64,000 bases of DNA, from contig NZ_JAUSYG010000001.1 of assembly GCF_030816725.1 (NCBI RefSeq), forward strand, positions 248,001 to 312,000. Reading direction: 5' to 3'. Origin of the DNA: Pseudarthrobacter defluvii (GTDB lineage Bacteria; Actinomycetota; Actinomycetes; Actinomycetales; Micrococcaceae). Below the pieces are notes generated by a model. It did not search any database. It was given only the letters and a program-made list of their open reading frames with translations, and was not told the DNA's origin. The position numbers were made by a program, and so were the translations under genes. Shown piece after piece: positions 48,974-57,546 of this stretch; positions within the stretch are counted from its first letter, which is position 1; every line of letters begins with the position of its first letter.

Positions 48974-50908
48974 CTACCGCATGGCGGCCTTTTCCGGCTC
49001 CGGCTCTTCCACGTCCGGGCCTGTACCGGTGCAGTTTGTGCCTTGGGCGCATCCCTCGGCACATTCATGCTTTGTCACAAGCTCAAACTGGACACCCCGG
49101 TGCTGCTCGACACCGGTCCGGATAGCCCGCTCCACCACGGAGTCCGCCAACCGGCGGCGCAAGGAAAGAGGGTCCCTGCGCAGGTCCTTGGTGAGGGCGA
49201 AGCAGAGCAGCAGCATGACGATGACGAAGGGCAGGGCCGCGACGATGGTGATCCGCTGCAGCCCTGATAACGCTTCGGAGGGCTTGTCACCGCCCGCCAG
49301 AAGCATGACGGCGGCCACGGCGCCGGTGAGTGCACCCCAGAAAATGACCAGGGCGCGCTTGGGGTCGGAACTGCCGTTGGAGCTCAGCGACGCCATGATC
49401 AGGGAGGCGGAGTCGGCGCCGGTGATGAAGAAAATTGCCACCAGGACCATGGCCAGGACGATCACGGCCGCAATCATCCACCCGGGCAGGGGGAGGTTCT
49501 TCACCAGGTTGAACAGGGCGCCGTCAAAATCGATGGTTCCTTTGCCGTCGGTGACGGTCATCAGGCCAGGAGTGCCGGCTTTGTCCGCTTCCTGCTGGAT
49601 ATGGAAGGCGGTACCGCCGAAGATGCCGAACCAGATGACACTGACAACACTGGGGACCAGCAGTACGCCGGTGACGAACTGACGGATGGTCCGGCCCCGG
49701 CTGATCCGTGCGATGAACATGCCCACAAAGGGCGTCCAGGAGATCCACCAGGCCCAGTAGAAGATGGTCCAGCCGGACATCCAGGTCCGCAGGGCTTCAT
49801 CGCCCACGGCTTCGGTCCGGGAGGACATTTCGGCCAGGTCCCGCAAGTAGTCGCCGACCGCCGAGGGGATCAGATTGAGGATGAAAAGAGTGGGGCCAGC
49901 CACGAACACGATGGCGGCGAGGACCACCGCAAGTACCATGTTGACGTTGGACAGCCACTGTATTCCGCGGCTGATGCCGGACACGGCGGACGCGATGAAG
50001 CACGCCGTCAGGATCGCCACGATGCCCACGAGCACGGGTGTTCCAATCTCGCCTGTCCAGCCGTTGGAGGTGAAGCCGCTGCCAATCTGCAGGGCGCCGA
50101 GACCCAGTGACGCGGCGGTGCCGAAGAGGGTGGCGAAGATGGCCAGGATGTTGATGACCTTGCCCACCGGCCCCTCTACGGTCCTGATGCCGAACAATGA
50201 GGTGAAAGCAGTGGAGATCAGTTGCCTGCGTCCCAGCCGGTAGGTGCCGTAGGCCATGGCAATGCCCACCACCGCGTACATGGCCCAGGGGTGCAGGGTC
50301 CAGTGGAAGATCGAAGTCGCCATGGCCGTCTGGATGGCTGCGGGGGTGCGGCCGTCAACGGTCCCGGGCGGGGGAGAGACGAAGTGGTACAGCGGCTCGG
50401 CCACTCCGTAAAACATCAGGCCGATGCCCATTCCGGCGGCGAACATCATGGCGATCCACGACACTGTTCGGAATTCGGGTTTCTCGCCGTCCTTGCCGAG
50501 CGGAATGTTGCCGAACTTGCCCAGGGCCAACCACAGGACGAAGACGACGAACAGGGACGCGAGGACCATGAAGAGCCAGCCGGTGTACTCCATGACCCAG
50601 TCCAGGGCGTCCTTTGAAGTGGTGGCCAGGCTGTCCTTGTCGGCAAACCCCCACACCACGAAGGCCAAGGCAATGGCGCCGGTGATGCCGAACGTTGCCT
50701 TGTCCAGCGTCAGCTTCCGGTTGCGGCGCTGGGAGACGGCCTGCTCCCTGTTGCTTTGCCTCAGTTCCTCCAGAATCTGCTCGTGTTCGTTGACGGCGGG
50801 AAGGGCCGCCGTCGCTTCCTTTTGATAGGCGTCCAACGGCTCGGGGGAAACGTCCCCTGACGGCGGCACTTTTGGCTTGGCGGAGCTCAGGTCACTGTTA
50901 ATGGCCAT
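48974..50908 (-). CDS. BCCT-family betaine/choline/carnitine transporter
   Basis: A 644-residue carrier with a hydrophilic N-terminus of about 70 residues, 12 transmembrane helices and an 80-residue C-terminal cytoplasmic tail. The family signature GWTIFYWAWWISWTPFVGMFIARISRGRTIRQFV carries the Trp residues of the trimethylammonium-binding cage. It most likely imports glycine betaine for GbcAB, driven by sodium or proton. The tail has an unusual Cys cluster, HECAEGCAQGTNC. Its promoter shares the tandem GTTG operators with gbcA, so uptake and demethylation are co-regulated. Confidence 0.93.
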   Translation of the reverse strand: MAINSDLSSAKPKVPPSGDVSPEPLDAYQKEATAALPAVNEHEQILEELRQSNREQAVSQRRNRKLTLDKATFGITGAIALAFVVWGFADKDSLATTSKDALDWVMEYTGWLFMVLASLFVVFVLWLALGKFGNIPLGKDGEKPEFRTVSWIAMMFAAGMGIGLMFYGVAEPLYHFVSPPPGTVDGRTPAAIQTAMATSIFHWTLHPWAMYAVVGIAMAYGTYRLGRRQLISTAFTSLFGIRTVEGPVGKVINILAIFATLFGTAASLGLGALQIGSGFTSNGWTGEIGTPVLVGIVAILTACFIASAVSGISRGIQWLSNVNMVLAVVLAAIVFVAGPTLFILNLIPSAVGDYLRDLAEMSSRTEAVGDEALRTWMSGWTIFYWAWWISWTPFVGMFIARISRGRTIRQFVTGVLLVPSVVSVIWFGIFGGTAFHIQQEADKAGTPGLMTVTDGKGTIDFDGALFNLVKNLPLPGWMIAAVIVLAMVLVAIFFITGADSASLIMASLSSNGSSDPKRALVIFWGALTGAVAAVMLLAGGDKPSEALSGLQRITIVAALPFVIVMLLLCFALTKDLRRDPLSLRRRLADSVVERAIRTGVEQHRGVQFELVTKHECAEGCAQGTNCTGTGPDVEEPEPEKAAMR

Positions 50909-51036
50909 GAAAGCGGGTCCTTTGGCTAGTCCATGGGCTTGCGTTTAGTGCTGGCTGTGGGCAGCGCAATCCGAAGAGGAATTGCCGGTTGGCCCGGGCG
51001 CCAGCGGGGTCAGGGTCTTTAGCCCTGTGGGGGAGG

Positions 51037-51103
51037 TGTTCCGCAAAGATCAACAGAGTTCGCGCTAAGCAACAAGAGTGCTGTACGTCACTTTCAAAGT
51101 CAA
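51037..51103 (-). promoter_or_regulatory. BCCT gene promoter with tandem GTTG operators
   Basis: On the minus strand, TTGACT (51103-51098), a 17-base spacer with GAAAGTGAC, and CACTCT (51080-51075) are followed by GTTGCTTAGCGCGAAC (51073-51058) and a second copy GTTGATCTTTGCGGAAC starting 19 bases on at 51054. The rest of the 344-base gap (50909-51252) holds the 140-nucleotide leader on one side and, on the other, a stretch with nothing I recognise up to the IclR terminator. Confidence 0.65.
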
Positions 51104-51193
51104 GGATGCCGTGCCGTGAACCCTTTTTACGCGGAATATATGTCGGTCAAGCCCCGCTGCGTGAAGTGCACTTTGTTCCGGCACCGCTAAGAC

Positions 51194-51233
51194 GGCAATG
51201 ACCCCGGGTCCAAACGAACCCGGGGTCATTGCC
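51194..51233. terminator. Terminator after the iclR-type gene
   Basis: Perfect 16-base arms GGCAATGACCCCGGGT (51194-51209) and its complement (51218-51233), 19 bases beyond the regulator stop on the minus strand. Confidence 0.8.
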
Positions 51234-51252
51234 GTGTTGAATCTGGCGGCTC

Positions 51253-52062
51253 TCAGCGATGCGTGTAACCCATGTTGGCGCTGACTTTGAGTCCCGCGTC
51301 CTTGAGGGTTTTCAGCAGGCCCGGGATCTTCTCCGGGTCGAACCGGAATGCCGGCCCCGAAATGCTGAGGGCACCGATCACGACGCCTTGGTGGTTGTAG
51401 ACGGGCACTGCCACGGCATTCAGGCCGATCTCGAACTCCTCCCGCACCACCGCATACCCCTTGGCCGCTACCTCGAGCAGCTGTGCGTCCAGCTCCTTGC
51501 GGGAGGTAATGGTGCGTGCGGTGCGGGCAGTCAGGCCCGTCTCCTTCAAAATGCGGTCCCGGTGGTCCGCCTCCAGCGCCGCCAGGAGGACCTTGCCGCT
51601 GGAGGTCGCGTGCAGCGGGGTCAGGCTTCCCACCCAGTCGTAGGTGGCCAGGGTGGACGGGCCCATGGCCTGGTCCACGTTTACGGCGTAGTTGGAGCGC
51701 AGGACAGCCAGGTTGACGGTTTCCTTGAACTCTTCCGCCAGGCTCTCCAGGACGGGCCTCGCCTCGCGGACCAGGCTCAGGCGGCCGGGAATGGAGCTGG
51801 CCAGGCGAAGAATTCCAAAACCGAGCTGGTACTTGCCCCGTTCACTGTTTTGGTGGACCATCTCGCGCGTGACCAGCGAACCCATCAGCCGGGACACGGT
51901 GGACTTGTGGATCCCCATTTCCTCGGCTATTTCGCTTACACCCGCATGTCCCTCCCGGGCCAGGATCTCCAGGACGGTCAGGGCCCGCTCCACGGACTGC
52001 ACGCCGCCGGACTGTCCGCCTTCCGCCTCGGTATCGGATTCAGTGTCTCTATTCGAAGCCAT
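51253..52062 (-). CDS. IclR-family transcriptional regulator
   Basis: A 269-residue regulator. The winged HTH is VQSVERALTVLEILAREGHAGVSEIAEEMGIHKSTVSRLMGSLV (about 21-64). The effector domain contains TPLHATSSGKVLLAAL and GYAVVREEFEIGLNAVAVPVYNHQGVVIGALSISGP, the family ligand pocket. It follows uraH by 82 bases on the same strand, so an AllR-like control of purine or allantoin breakdown is the first guess; a 15-base IclR-like palindrome lies in that operon's promoter. Because it also flanks the BCCT gene, control of the GTTG-repeat regulon is the alternative. Confidence 0.9.
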   Translation of the reverse strand: MASNRDTESDTEAEGGQSGGVQSVERALTVLEILAREGHAGVSEIAEEMGIHKSTVSRLMGSLVTREMVHQNSERGKYQLGFGILRLASSIPGRLSLVREARPVLESLAEEFKETVNLAVLRSNYAVNVDQAMGPSTLATYDWVGSLTPLHATSSGKVLLAALEADHRDRILKETGLTARTARTITSRKELDAQLLEVAAKGYAVVREEFEIGLNAVAVPVYNHQGVVIGALSISGPAFRFDPEKIPGLLKTLKDAGLKVSANMGYTHR

Positions 52063-52144
52063 ACTTCCTGATCCTATGCCGGTTAATGTGATGGCCGTGA
52101 CATTCGGGCAGGCCGGCTGGGCTGCGGCAGCCCGGGAGGGCCCG

Positions 52145-52483
52145 CTAGCTGCCGCGGTAGGTGGAGTACGCGAACGGGCTCAGGAGCAGGGGCACGTGGT
52201 AGTGCTCGGGGCCCGTGACTTCGAAGACGAGGTCCACTTCCGGGAAAAATGTCTGCGTCTGCAGGCCCGCGTAGTAGGCGCCCGTGGCGAAGTTCAGTTT
52301 GTAGTTTCCGGGTTCCAGCTGCTCCGGTCCCAGGTCCTTGGCCCGGCCGTCCGCGTCGGTGCTGGAGGTTGCCAGCTCACGCCAGGCGCCGCCGTCGTGC
52401 CGTGAAAGGACGACGGCGACGCCCGCCGCCGGGCGCCCGGCGCCGGTGTCAAGGATGTGGGTGGTCACATGGGAGACGCTCAT
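52145..52483 (-). CDS. uraH: 5-hydroxyisourate hydrolase (transthyretin-related)
   Basis: A 112-residue transthyretin-like enzyme, the second step of urate breakdown. The N-terminal VTTHILDTGAGRPAAGVAVVL carries the active-site His, Arg follows in the central strand, and the C-terminal tetrapeptide YRGS is the diagnostic family ending. Its ATG overlaps the decarboxylase stop (ATGA). No uricase is visible in this window, so the first step must be encoded elsewhere. Confidence 0.95.
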   Translation of the reverse strand: MSVSHVTTHILDTGAGRPAAGVAVVLSRHDGGAWRELATSSTDADGRAKDLGPEQLEPGNYKLNFATGAYYAGLQTQTFFPEVDLVFEVTGPEHYHVPLLLSPFAYSTYRGS

Positions 52484-52977
52484 TCGCTGATCAGTCCTTC
52501 GAGCCGGAGTACGGCGATTTCGCGCAGCTGCTGGGCCACGATGCTGTCTTCTTCTTCGGGGGAGTTGGTGAGCCGCTGGTTCAGCGCCGCCAGGATGTCC
52601 TGCGCGCTGCGTCCGGCTGCCCGGATCAGGAAGACGCGGCCGAACTTCTCCTCGTACTCCCGGTTCCCGCGTGCCAGGGCGTCGGTAACAGCAGTATCTT
52701 CCGGGTCCACCCCGGCCTGCTCGGAACGGGACATGGACGCCTCGGTGCTGGCCGCCGTCGGGCGTTCCCCGATCCTGGGGTGGTGGGCCATGGCGGATTC
52801 CACCTCGGCCGGGGTAAACGGGGTGGCGGCCTGGGCGGCGAACTCCAGGAGCTCATTGCGGCCGGCGAAGGGCCGGGCTCCGGCCACCGCCTCCACCCAG
52901 CGGCTGATGTCGATGCAGGGCCGAAGGGTGGCCTGGGCGGCGGCGGAATCCGCGCTGTTGAATTCGGCAAGCTTCAT
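52480..52977 (-). CDS. OHCU decarboxylase
   Basis: A 165-residue helical enzyme that decarboxylates 2-oxo-4-hydroxy-4-carboxy-5-ureidoimidazoline to S-allantoin. Conserved pieces are AHHPRIGERP (catalytic His and substrate contacts), ALARGNREYEEKFGRVFLIRAAGRSAQDIL and LRLEGLI. I start at ATG 52977, where the conserved MKLAEFNS begins, rather than the ATG at 53010. It leads the operon with uraH and the IclR regulator behind a TTGACA promoter. Confidence 0.93.
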   Translation of the reverse strand: MKLAEFNSADSAAAQATLRPCIDISRWVEAVAGARPFAGRNELLEFAAQAATPFTPAEVESAMAHHPRIGERPTAASTEASMSRSEQAGVDPEDTAVTDALARGNREYEEKFGRVFLIRAAGRSAQDILAALNQRLTNSPEEEDSIVAQQLREIAVLRLEGLISE

Positions 52978-53067
52978 GCTGGTCGTAATCCTTGAAGGTG
53001 ATGCTGGCATCCATGGTGACGGCTATGCGGAGGCCGGAGTACCCGGCGCCTGTCCGGCACGGCAGGC

Positions 53068-53133
53068 TTCCGCATCATGGAACTGTTATTTCAGCATACG
53101 TAATATTCAAGTGCAGGCACGTTGCCCTGTCAA
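53068..53133 (-). promoter_or_regulatory. Promoter and IclR-like operator of the urate-breakdown operon
   Basis: On the minus strand TTGACA (53133-53128), a 17-base spacer and TTGAAT (53110-53105) make a good promoter. About 20 bases into the transcript lies TTCCATGATGCGGAA (53082-53068), an imperfect palindrome with TTCC/GGAA arms like known IclR-family sites. It would give feedback control by the IclR protein encoded in the same operon. Confidence 0.55.
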
Positions 53134-53148
53134 GCGGTCCCGCAGACC

Positions 53149-53574
53149 CTAATCCTCCGATGAGGTCCGGGATAGAACCCAGGTGTTGGTGCCGTCCTGC
53201 CGCTCGAACGTCACCGTGGTTACCAGCGCCTCGATCAGTGCCAGGCCGCGCCCGGATTCGGCGTCCTCGCCCGGCGTGGCCGGCTCCATGGGGCCGAACG
53301 GCGGCTTGGCGTAGTAGGCGCTGACCCGCGCCTGCAGCAGAGCCGGTTGCACGGTGGTATCCACACCCAGTTCCACCTCCCTTTCCCCGGCCGGCTGGGC
53401 GTGCTGGACGATGTTGGACGCGGATTCGATGACCGCCGTCGTGAACGTCATCTGGTCCATCTCGTTGACGAAGGGAACGTCGAGCCAGAGGCTGTCGAGG
53501 TCGTTGTGGACATCCTCGATGGCGTCCTCTGCCGCGGGTCCCCGGAAGCTGCGCGAAGCCAGGACCTCAGTCAT
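53149..53574 (-). CDS. Anti-sigma-factor-type ATP-binding protein (RsbW-like)
   Basis: A 141-residue GHKL-fold protein. The N-box is AVIESASNIVQHAQ and the G-box DAESGRGLALIEAL; the lid is shorter than in histidine kinases, as in RsbW/SpoIIAB serine kinases. These phosphorylate a STAS antagonist and hold a sigma factor or other target. The gene overlaps the STAS gene by 8 bases, so the proteins are almost certainly partners. No sigma factor gene is adjacent. Confidence 0.85.
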   Translation of the reverse strand: MTEVLASRSFRGPAAEDAIEDVHNDLDSLWLDVPFVNEMDQMTFTTAVIESASNIVQHAQPAGEREVELGVDTTVQPALLQARVSAYYAKPPFGPMEPATPGEDAESGRGLALIEALVTTVTFERQDGTNTWVLSRTSSED

Positions 53575-53899
53575 TGCTGAACGCCTCCCCGGCCGTCGGG
53601 TAGGCGGTGAGGACCTTGTCCATGCTGGTCAGCTTCAGGACCATGTTGACCTGTGGCTGCACCGCCGCGATCCGCAGGTCACCGCCGGCCTGGCGGGCAG
53701 CCTTCAGGCAGCCGATCAGTGCGCCCAGGCCCGAGGAGTCCATGAACGCGGTGTTTTCCAGGTTCACCACGATCCGGTTGGATCCTCCCGCGATCACATC
53801 CGTCACGAACTCGCGCAGCTTGGGCGCGGAGACCATGTTGAGCCGCCCATCCGCCTTGACCTCCGCGTACGAGTCTTTGACCTCATAACTGAACTCCAT
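53567..53899 (-). CDS. STAS-domain anti-sigma factor antagonist
   Basis: A 110-residue STAS protein of the SpoIIAA/RsbV type. The phosphorylatable Ser is in VNLENTAFMDSSGLGALIGCLKAAR. It would be phosphorylated by the neighbouring ATP-binding protein and dephosphorylated by the PP2C protein encoded two genes upstream. Its ATG overlaps the glycosyltransferase stop by one base. Confidence 0.9.
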   Translation of the reverse strand: MEFSYEVKDSYAEVKADGRLNMVSAPKLREFVTDVIAGGSNRIVVNLENTAFMDSSGLGALIGCLKAARQAGGDLRIAAVQPQVNMVLKLTSMDKVLTAYPTAGEAFSND

Positions 53900-55857
53900 C
53901 AGGATTCCTCTCTGTTTGCAGGTGCTGCGGCCGGCTCATATCCCTTGTAGAGGACGGCGCGGACCAGGATGCTCATGACCACCAGGTCAAAGACCACCCA
54001 CACGACATTGACCAGAGTGCCCAGCGGTTCCGCCAGGCCGGTCACCAGGCGGGCAATTCCGACGACGGCGGCCAGCGCCAGCAGCGCGGACACCACAACC
54101 TGGGGCCGGATGAGGCTCCAGCTGGGTCCCCCGCTTTGGCGCGCCTTGGGGGTGACGGCAAAGCCCAGGGGACGGCCGAACCAGACATTCCGGGCCGCCG
54201 TCGTGCATGCTTTGATCCAGGTGGGGAACAGCGCAAGGCTGTACTGCTGGCCGCGCCACGTGGGGATGCCCCGGCCCGCCACGGCAAACAGCAGCTGGTT
54301 GACCACCATGAACGGGATGAACCGGATGAAGAAGTCCCAGCTGAGGCTGCTGACCGGCAGGATGCCCAGCAGCAGGTAGATGATGGGGGCCGCGAAGTAG
54401 ATGACCGCTGCGAACCCGCTGAGGTAGGTCCACATGGTGGCAAAGTACATCAGGCGCTGGCCCAGCTTGAGGCCCTTCTGCACCAGCGGGTTCTCCCGCA
54501 GCAGCACCTGGATGGTGCCCTGGGCCCAGCGGAGACGCTGCGTCAGCATGGTCGCTATGTCTTCCGGCGCCAGGCCATAGGCCAGGATTTCGTGGTGGTA
54601 GACGCTCTCCCAACCCATGGCGTGCATGCGCATGGCGGTGGCCATGTCCTCGGTGACGGAGATGGTGGCCAGGGGCATGACGGGCTGGGCCTCGTTGCTG
54701 CGTTCCACGGTCAGGGCGTCCAGGACGGCCTGGACGGATTCCAGGGCGCCCAGCGGGGACCAGTCGCGGGCGGACATCCGCTGGACGGCGTCGTCCGCCA
54801 CCACCGGGACGCCGGATTCGCCCACGTGCGCCAGTTCCATGGCGGCGATTTCCTTGAGGTCTGCCTGCAGGGCTGCGACGTCGGCCTGGACCAGGGTCTG
54901 GACGGCGGCGTCCACGCGGCGCCGGACCCGGTAAGTGACCTCGCTGAGGGGCCGGCCGGCGTCCACTTCCTCCTGGGCTTCGCCGGTGGCGGCCTCCACC
55001 TCGTCCAGGACCTCCGCCACCAGGGGTGACTCCACGTCCGCGGACTTCCGGGCCTGCTTGATGGCTGCCCGGGATGCGGCCAGCGCGCGGCGGATGCTCT
55101 TCTCGGTCTCCTTGACGTAGCCCACCAGGCCCAGCTGCATCAGGGCCTCGCGGCGAAGGATGGCGTTGGAGCCGCAGAAGAAGGCGGCGTTCCAGCCGTC
55201 CTTGCCCTGCTGGATGGGGCCGTAGAACAGCGGTGCCTGGCTGCCGAGCGGATCGTCGGCGGGTACGTTGCTGAAGTACTGCGGGGTCTGGACCAGGGCA
55301 ACGCGGCGGTTGTTGAAGTAGCCCAGGGTCTTTTCCAGGATGTCCGGCTCCGGGATCTGGTCCGCGTCCAGGATCAGCAGGAACTCGCCGTGGGTGACCA
55401 TGAGGGCGTTGTTCAGGTTGCCGGCCTTGGCGTGGCGGGGCAGGTCCTTGGTCCAGTCCCCGCTCCGGGTGACGTAGCCCAGGCCGTGCTGTTCGCACAG
55501 GTCCTTGAGTTCCGGCCGGGCGCCGTCGTCCAGTATCCAGGTGCTGTGCGGGTGCCGGATTTTCTGGGCCGCAGGGGCGGTGGTCAGGACCATGTCCAGG
55601 TCTTCGTTGTAGGTGGTGATGAAGACGTCCACGGTGGCATCGTGCGGTGGCTGCGGCGCACCCTTGCGGATCTTCAGCTTCCACACCGTCATGCCGAAAA
55701 GCATGACGTCGATGAGGCTGTAAGTTTCTGCCACCACCAGGGGGAGGGCAATCCACCAGGCATCCCAGTTGAGGGACGCCGCCCATCGCCAGGCGATGTA
55801 GTTCAGGCCGGTCAGGACGGTCAGCACCACCACCAGGCGGGTCCAGAAGCGGGTCAC
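53899..55857 (-). CDS. Membrane glycosyltransferase family 2, cellulose-synthase-like
   Basis: A 652-residue processive-type GT2. It has two N-terminal membrane helices (about 8-28 and 35-57), then the catalytic domain with DDG at 110-112, DAD at 164-166, TED at 402-404 and QRLRW at 440-444, then about five C-terminal helices. Between NAILRREAL and the TED motif lies a roughly 150-residue Ala/Glu-rich, probably helical insertion (about 245-395) that ordinary cellulose synthases lack. It would polymerise and export a beta-glycan. Four-base overlap with the phosphatase and one-base overlap with STAS put it inside a partner-switching operon. Confidence 0.9.
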   Translation of the reverse strand: MTRFWTRLVVVLTVLTGLNYIAWRWAASLNWDAWWIALPLVVAETYSLIDVMLFGMTVWKLKIRKGAPQPPHDATVDVFITTYNEDLDMVLTTAPAAQKIRHPHSTWILDDGARPELKDLCEQHGLGYVTRSGDWTKDLPRHAKAGNLNNALMVTHGEFLLILDADQIPEPDILEKTLGYFNNRRVALVQTPQYFSNVPADDPLGSQAPLFYGPIQQGKDGWNAAFFCGSNAILRREALMQLGLVGYVKETEKSIRRALAASRAAIKQARKSADVESPLVAEVLDEVEAATGEAQEEVDAGRPLSEVTYRVRRRVDAAVQTLVQADVAALQADLKEIAAMELAHVGESGVPVVADDAVQRMSARDWSPLGALESVQAVLDALTVERSNEAQPVMPLATISVTEDMATAMRMHAMGWESVYHHEILAYGLAPEDIATMLTQRLRWAQGTIQVLLRENPLVQKGLKLGQRLMYFATMWTYLSGFAAVIYFAAPIIYLLLGILPVSSLSWDFFIRFIPFMVVNQLLFAVAGRGIPTWRGQQYSLALFPTWIKACTTAARNVWFGRPLGFAVTPKARQSGGPSWSLIRPQVVVSALLALAAVVGIARLVTGLAEPLGTLVNVVWVVFDLVVMSILVRAVLYKGYEPAAAPANREES

Positions 55858-56966
55858 TCGGCCACCTCCGCGCGGAGCCGGCGGACCACAACCACTGTCA
55901 CGTCATCTTCGGTGGTTTCGGCCGGGGCGAGGGCGAGGATTGAGGTGCTGGCTTCCTGCGCTGAACCGGCCGCCTGCGTGGCCTGCTGGACAGCGTCGGT
56001 GAAGTCTTCTACCGACTCAAAGACGTCCAGTATGCCGTCGCTGACTACCACCAGGGAATCGCCCTCGGCCAGTTCCAGCTCTGCCTTCGGCCACTGGGTC
56101 CCCGGCCAGGCGCCCACCGGTGGCCCGCCCGTGGGGAGGCGGTTCGCCGGGCCCACGGGCTGGACGTGCAGCGCAAGGCCGTGTCCGGCGTCGACATAGC
56201 TGACCTTGCCGGACGCTGCGTCCAGTCGGGCGTGGAAAAGGGTGACGAAGGAGTTGGAGGAGTCCAGGTCCGCAGCGATCGCCTTGCTGGCTGAGGCGAA
56301 CCCGGCGTCGAGGTCCTGGCGCAGGCCGGTGGAGCGCATGACGGCTCGGACGGTGGCAGCGATCAGTGCCGCGCCCATGCCCTTGCCCATGGCGTCGGCG
56401 AAGGTCAGGTGGAGTCCGTCCGGGGTTTGGTACCAGTCGTAGAAATCACCGCCCACGTTGCGGGAGGGCCGGAAGAGGCCTGCAACGTCGTAGCCGTCCA
56501 CACGGATGTCCTCCTTGGGCAAGAGGCTTTGCTGCACCTCCGTGGCGCGTTCCAGTTCGCCCCGGGCAGCGGATTCGGCCGCGGGGGAAGGCCGCCGCCG
56601 GAACAGGGCATTGATCCTGGACTGGAGTTCGCGGGGGCTGAAAGGCTTGCTGATGTATTCGTCGGCGCCGTTATCCAGGCCGGTCAGTTTGTCGAGTTCG
56701 TCTGCCCGGGCGGTGAGCATCACAATGAAGGCGTCCGAGAACTCCCGCAACAGCTTGCACACCTCCAGTCCGTCAAGGTCCGGGAGGTTCAGGTCCAGTG
56801 TCACCAGGTCCGGCTTGCGGCGGCGGACCTCCTCCACGCCCGGCAGGCCGGCGCCCGCATGGGTCACATCGAAGCCCTGCTTGACCAGGACGCGGACCAG
56901 CAGTCCGCGGATGTCCGGGTCATCTTCGATGACAACCGCACGGCGGGATTCGGAGGGAGAGACCAT
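55854..56966 (-). CDS. Response regulator with PP2C (SpoIIE-type) phosphatase output
   Basis: A 370-residue protein. Residues 8-125 are a receiver domain with acidic pocket EDD and phospho-acceptor Asp58 (LVTLDLNLPDLDG) and a conserved Lys in YISKPFSPREL. From about 150 it is a PP2C/SpoIIE Ser phosphatase with metal motifs GDFYDWYQ and FADAMGKGMGAAL. A sensor kinase input would therefore control dephosphorylation of the STAS protein encoded in the same operon. The ATGA overlap with the glycosyltransferase gene shows co-translation. Confidence 0.92.
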   Translation of the reverse strand: MVSPSESRRAVVIEDDPDIRGLLVRVLVKQGFDVTHAGAGLPGVEEVRRRKPDLVTLDLNLPDLDGLEVCKLLREFSDAFIVMLTARADELDKLTGLDNGADEYISKPFSPRELQSRINALFRRRPSPAAESAARGELERATEVQQSLLPKEDIRVDGYDVAGLFRPSRNVGGDFYDWYQTPDGLHLTFADAMGKGMGAALIAATVRAVMRSTGLRQDLDAGFASASKAIAADLDSSNSFVTLFHARLDAASGKVSYVDAGHGLALHVQPVGPANRLPTGGPPVGAWPGTQWPKAELELAEGDSLVVVSDGILDVFESVEDFTDAVQQATQAAGSAQEASTSILALAPAETTEDDVTVVVVRRLRAEVAE

Positions 56967-57210
56967 AGCTCTACTTCTACAGTATTAAGGTGCACAGGGC
57001 ATGTCTTAGGCTTCACAGTTTCCGGTGACTTCGCTGACAGGTGCAAATGCAGGACGACGCACCCAGCAGATCTTGCGGAAATCTTGGCGCCTGCTTGCCG
57101 GGACGTTGAGGAACGCCGGTCACACTCGAAGGACGGCAGCAACTCTCCAGGCAACAGGGTACGACGACGATCCGCGGAGGCTGCACGGCTTGCGGAAGGC
57201 GGGGAAGCCA

Positions 57211-57492
57211 ATGGAATATGTCAAAAGGAACGGGACGGACAAAGCCAAGGCGCTGCTGCGCGTCCTATTCCACTCCCGGAAGGTGCGCGCCGCTGCCAGG
57301 GAACTTGAGCATGCGCTGGCCGAATCGCGGGAGGTATCGAGCTGGCCCGGGGACCGGCTGCAGGTGGGGGAGGACATGTCCAGGCAGGTGGAAAGGCTTA
57401 CCCACAGGCTCAAGCTGGAGACCGAAGCGCACCACCGGCTCGAAGTCCTCTTCAAAACTGCGGGTGGAGGGCATTCCATAGCGGCGCTCTAA
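57211..57492 (+). CDS. Hypothetical charged protein
   Basis: A 93-residue frame from ATG 57211 with a basic N-terminal half (MEYVKRNGTDKAKALLRVLFHSRKVRAAARELEHALAES) and a probable coiled coil near 60-80 (MSRQVERLTHRLKLETEAHHRLEVLF). No family is recognised. The frame is open upstream to 57025 but with Arg-rich shadow-like composition. Support is limited to composition and the lack of competing genes. Confidence 0.45.
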   Translation: MEYVKRNGTDKAKALLRVLFHSRKVRAAARELEHALAESREVSSWPGDRLQVGEDMSRQVERLTHRLKLETEAHHRLEVLFKTAGGGHSIAAL

Positions 57493-57546
57493 ATGCCACA
57501 CTTAGTCCAATCGATTGGCTGGGGGATACCAGGTCAGGAGATTGCG

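Noticed and set aside
51141..51191. Tiny plus-strand frame starting MSVKPRCVKC
   Set aside because: Only 16 codons, no ribosome-binding site and no conservation evidence.
53987..55891. Frame of about 630 codons overlapping the glycosyltransferase on the same strand
   Set aside because: Composition is Gly/Pro/Arg/His-rich with no domain, while the other frame carries all GT2 motifs.
57025..57210. Extension of the hypothetical gene at 57.2 kb to an upstream ATG
   Set aside because: The added residues are Arg/Thr-rich and overlap the likely promoter zone of the divergent receiver-phosphatase gene; no ribosome-binding site.
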